Assembly: GCA_030152425.1 (NCBI GenBank)
Contig: JASLJP010000033.1
Location: forward strand, 1 to 5,851
Direction: 5' to 3'
Length of the DNA: 5,851 bases
Origin: Aquirhabdus sp.
Lineage (GTDB): Bacteria > Pseudomonadota > Gammaproteobacteria > Pseudomonadales > Moraxellaceae
In this document: in pieces, positions 5,355 to 5,851 of the stretch
Numbering within the stretch: position 1 is the stretch's first letter
Layout: every line of letters begins with the position of its first letter
Translations under genes and position numbers: made by a program
Notes under the pieces: model-generated
What the model was told of the DNA's origin: nothing
Databases searched by the model: none
The model's input: only the letters and a program-made list of their open reading frames with translations

Positions 5355-5851
5355 TTAGCCTTGATGTAAGTCTTGCAAACGGTAGACATCCATCGGGAGC
5401 GGGATGTTCATGGCTTGGCACACTGCATCCGCACCGCTGATGGTGGTGGTGTAGTACACCTTGCCTTGCAGCGCGCTACGACGAATCGAGAACGAATCCT
5501 GCTGAGCTTGTTTGCCTTCAGTGGTGTTGATGATGAGGTGAATCTCACCATTTTTCAAGCGATCCACTATGTGCGGACGACCTTCGGTCACTTTGTTGAT
5601 GCGTTCGCACGGGATACCTTGATCACGCAGCAGTTTATAGCTGCCACCGGTGGCGACCAGCACAAAGCCAAGATCAATCAGTTTGCGTGCGATATCGGTC
5701 AGCGCGGCTTTATCACTGTCACGGACAGAGAGGAAGGCACGTTTGACTTCGCCAGCCACGGGTTTGCCTGGCAGGCGCTCGTTACTGCCCAGCACGGCTT
5801 TGTAGAAGGCTTCGCCGAAGGTTTTGCCCACACCCATCACTTCGCCAGTCG
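5355..5851 (-). CDS. carB: Carbamoyl-phosphate synthase large subunit, C-terminal part
   Basis: The last 164 residues of CarB; the gene continues beyond the right edge (5' end missing). CarB makes carbamoyl phosphate from bicarbonate, ammonia delivered by CarA, and two ATP, feeding pyrimidine and arginine synthesis in the cytoplasm. The visible part begins TGEVMGVGKTFGEAFYKA, the end of the second ATP-grasp half. It continues with the methylglyoxal-synthase-like allosteric domain: AFLSVRDSDK, LVATGGSYKLL, INKVTEGRPHIVDRLKNGE, IINTTEGKQAQQDS and IRRSALQGKVYYTTT. The NKV lysine and the ATGG threonine fall where the E. coli enzyme contacts its UMP inhibitor, so UMP and ornithine control is likely retained; this is inferred from the family. 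The frame stays open to the window end, so no internal start should be annotated. Confidence 0.98.
   Translation of the reverse strand, partial: TGEVMGVGKTFGEAFYKAVLGSNERLPGKPVAGEVKRAFLSVRDSDKAALTDIARKLIDLGFVLVATGGSYKLLRDQGIPCERINKVTEGRPHIVDRLKNGEIHLIINTTEGKQAQQDSFSIRRSALQGKVYYTTTISGADAVCQAMNIPLPMDVYRLQDLHQG

Overview
The window looks like ordinary chromosome from a Gram-negative betaproteobacterium, possibly a member of the Neisseriales. This rests on a GreA and a CarB C-terminus that read clearly as proteobacterial, on greA lying directly downstream of carB (an order common in betaproteobacteria), and on a periplasmic YceI / cytochrome b561 cluster. The lineage is an inference from gene content; I see no rRNA, tRNA, CRISPR array, insertion sequence or phage gene.

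Layout from left to right. At 20-403 (minus) is a small rhodanese-like sulfurtransferase/phosphatase of the DUF442 (TIGR01244) family with its own terminator. Between it and the next gene (404-699) is a divergent intergenic region. It holds a short palindrome, a curious stretch open in several frames on both strands, and a possible promoter for the rightward genes. From 700 to 3319 (plus) runs a membrane electron-transfer / lipid-binding cluster: a four-helix di-heme cytochrome b561 and three exported YceI-family proteins. The first YceI protein has no cysteine and follows the cytochrome closely. The second and third are about 76% identical and arose by tandem duplication; each ends in a similar intrinsic terminator. 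The first three genes are probably one transcript, and the third yceI copy probably has its own promoter in an AT-rich gap.

At 3438-4634 (plus) is an unrecognised 398-residue lipoprotein that appears to start at TTG and has three closely spaced cysteine pairs. It converges on greA (4720-5199, minus), and the two share a long, almost perfect bidirectional terminator hairpin. Upstream of greA, the C-terminal allosteric domain of carB (minus) runs off the right edge. A strong hairpin with a T-rich tail separates carB from greA, so greA is likely transcribed mainly from its own promoter.

The cytochrome b561-YceI pairing is well known (yceJ-yceI in E. coli): YceI proteins are lipocalin-like barrels that bind polyisoprenoid or quinone-type lipids, and b561 proteins exchange electrons with the quinone pool. 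A shared quinone-related or redox-stress role in the envelope is a reasonable inference. I found no convincing new multi-gene system. The points most worth a second look are the yceI amplification, the unexplained intergenic island near 449-589, and the unknown lipoprotein.
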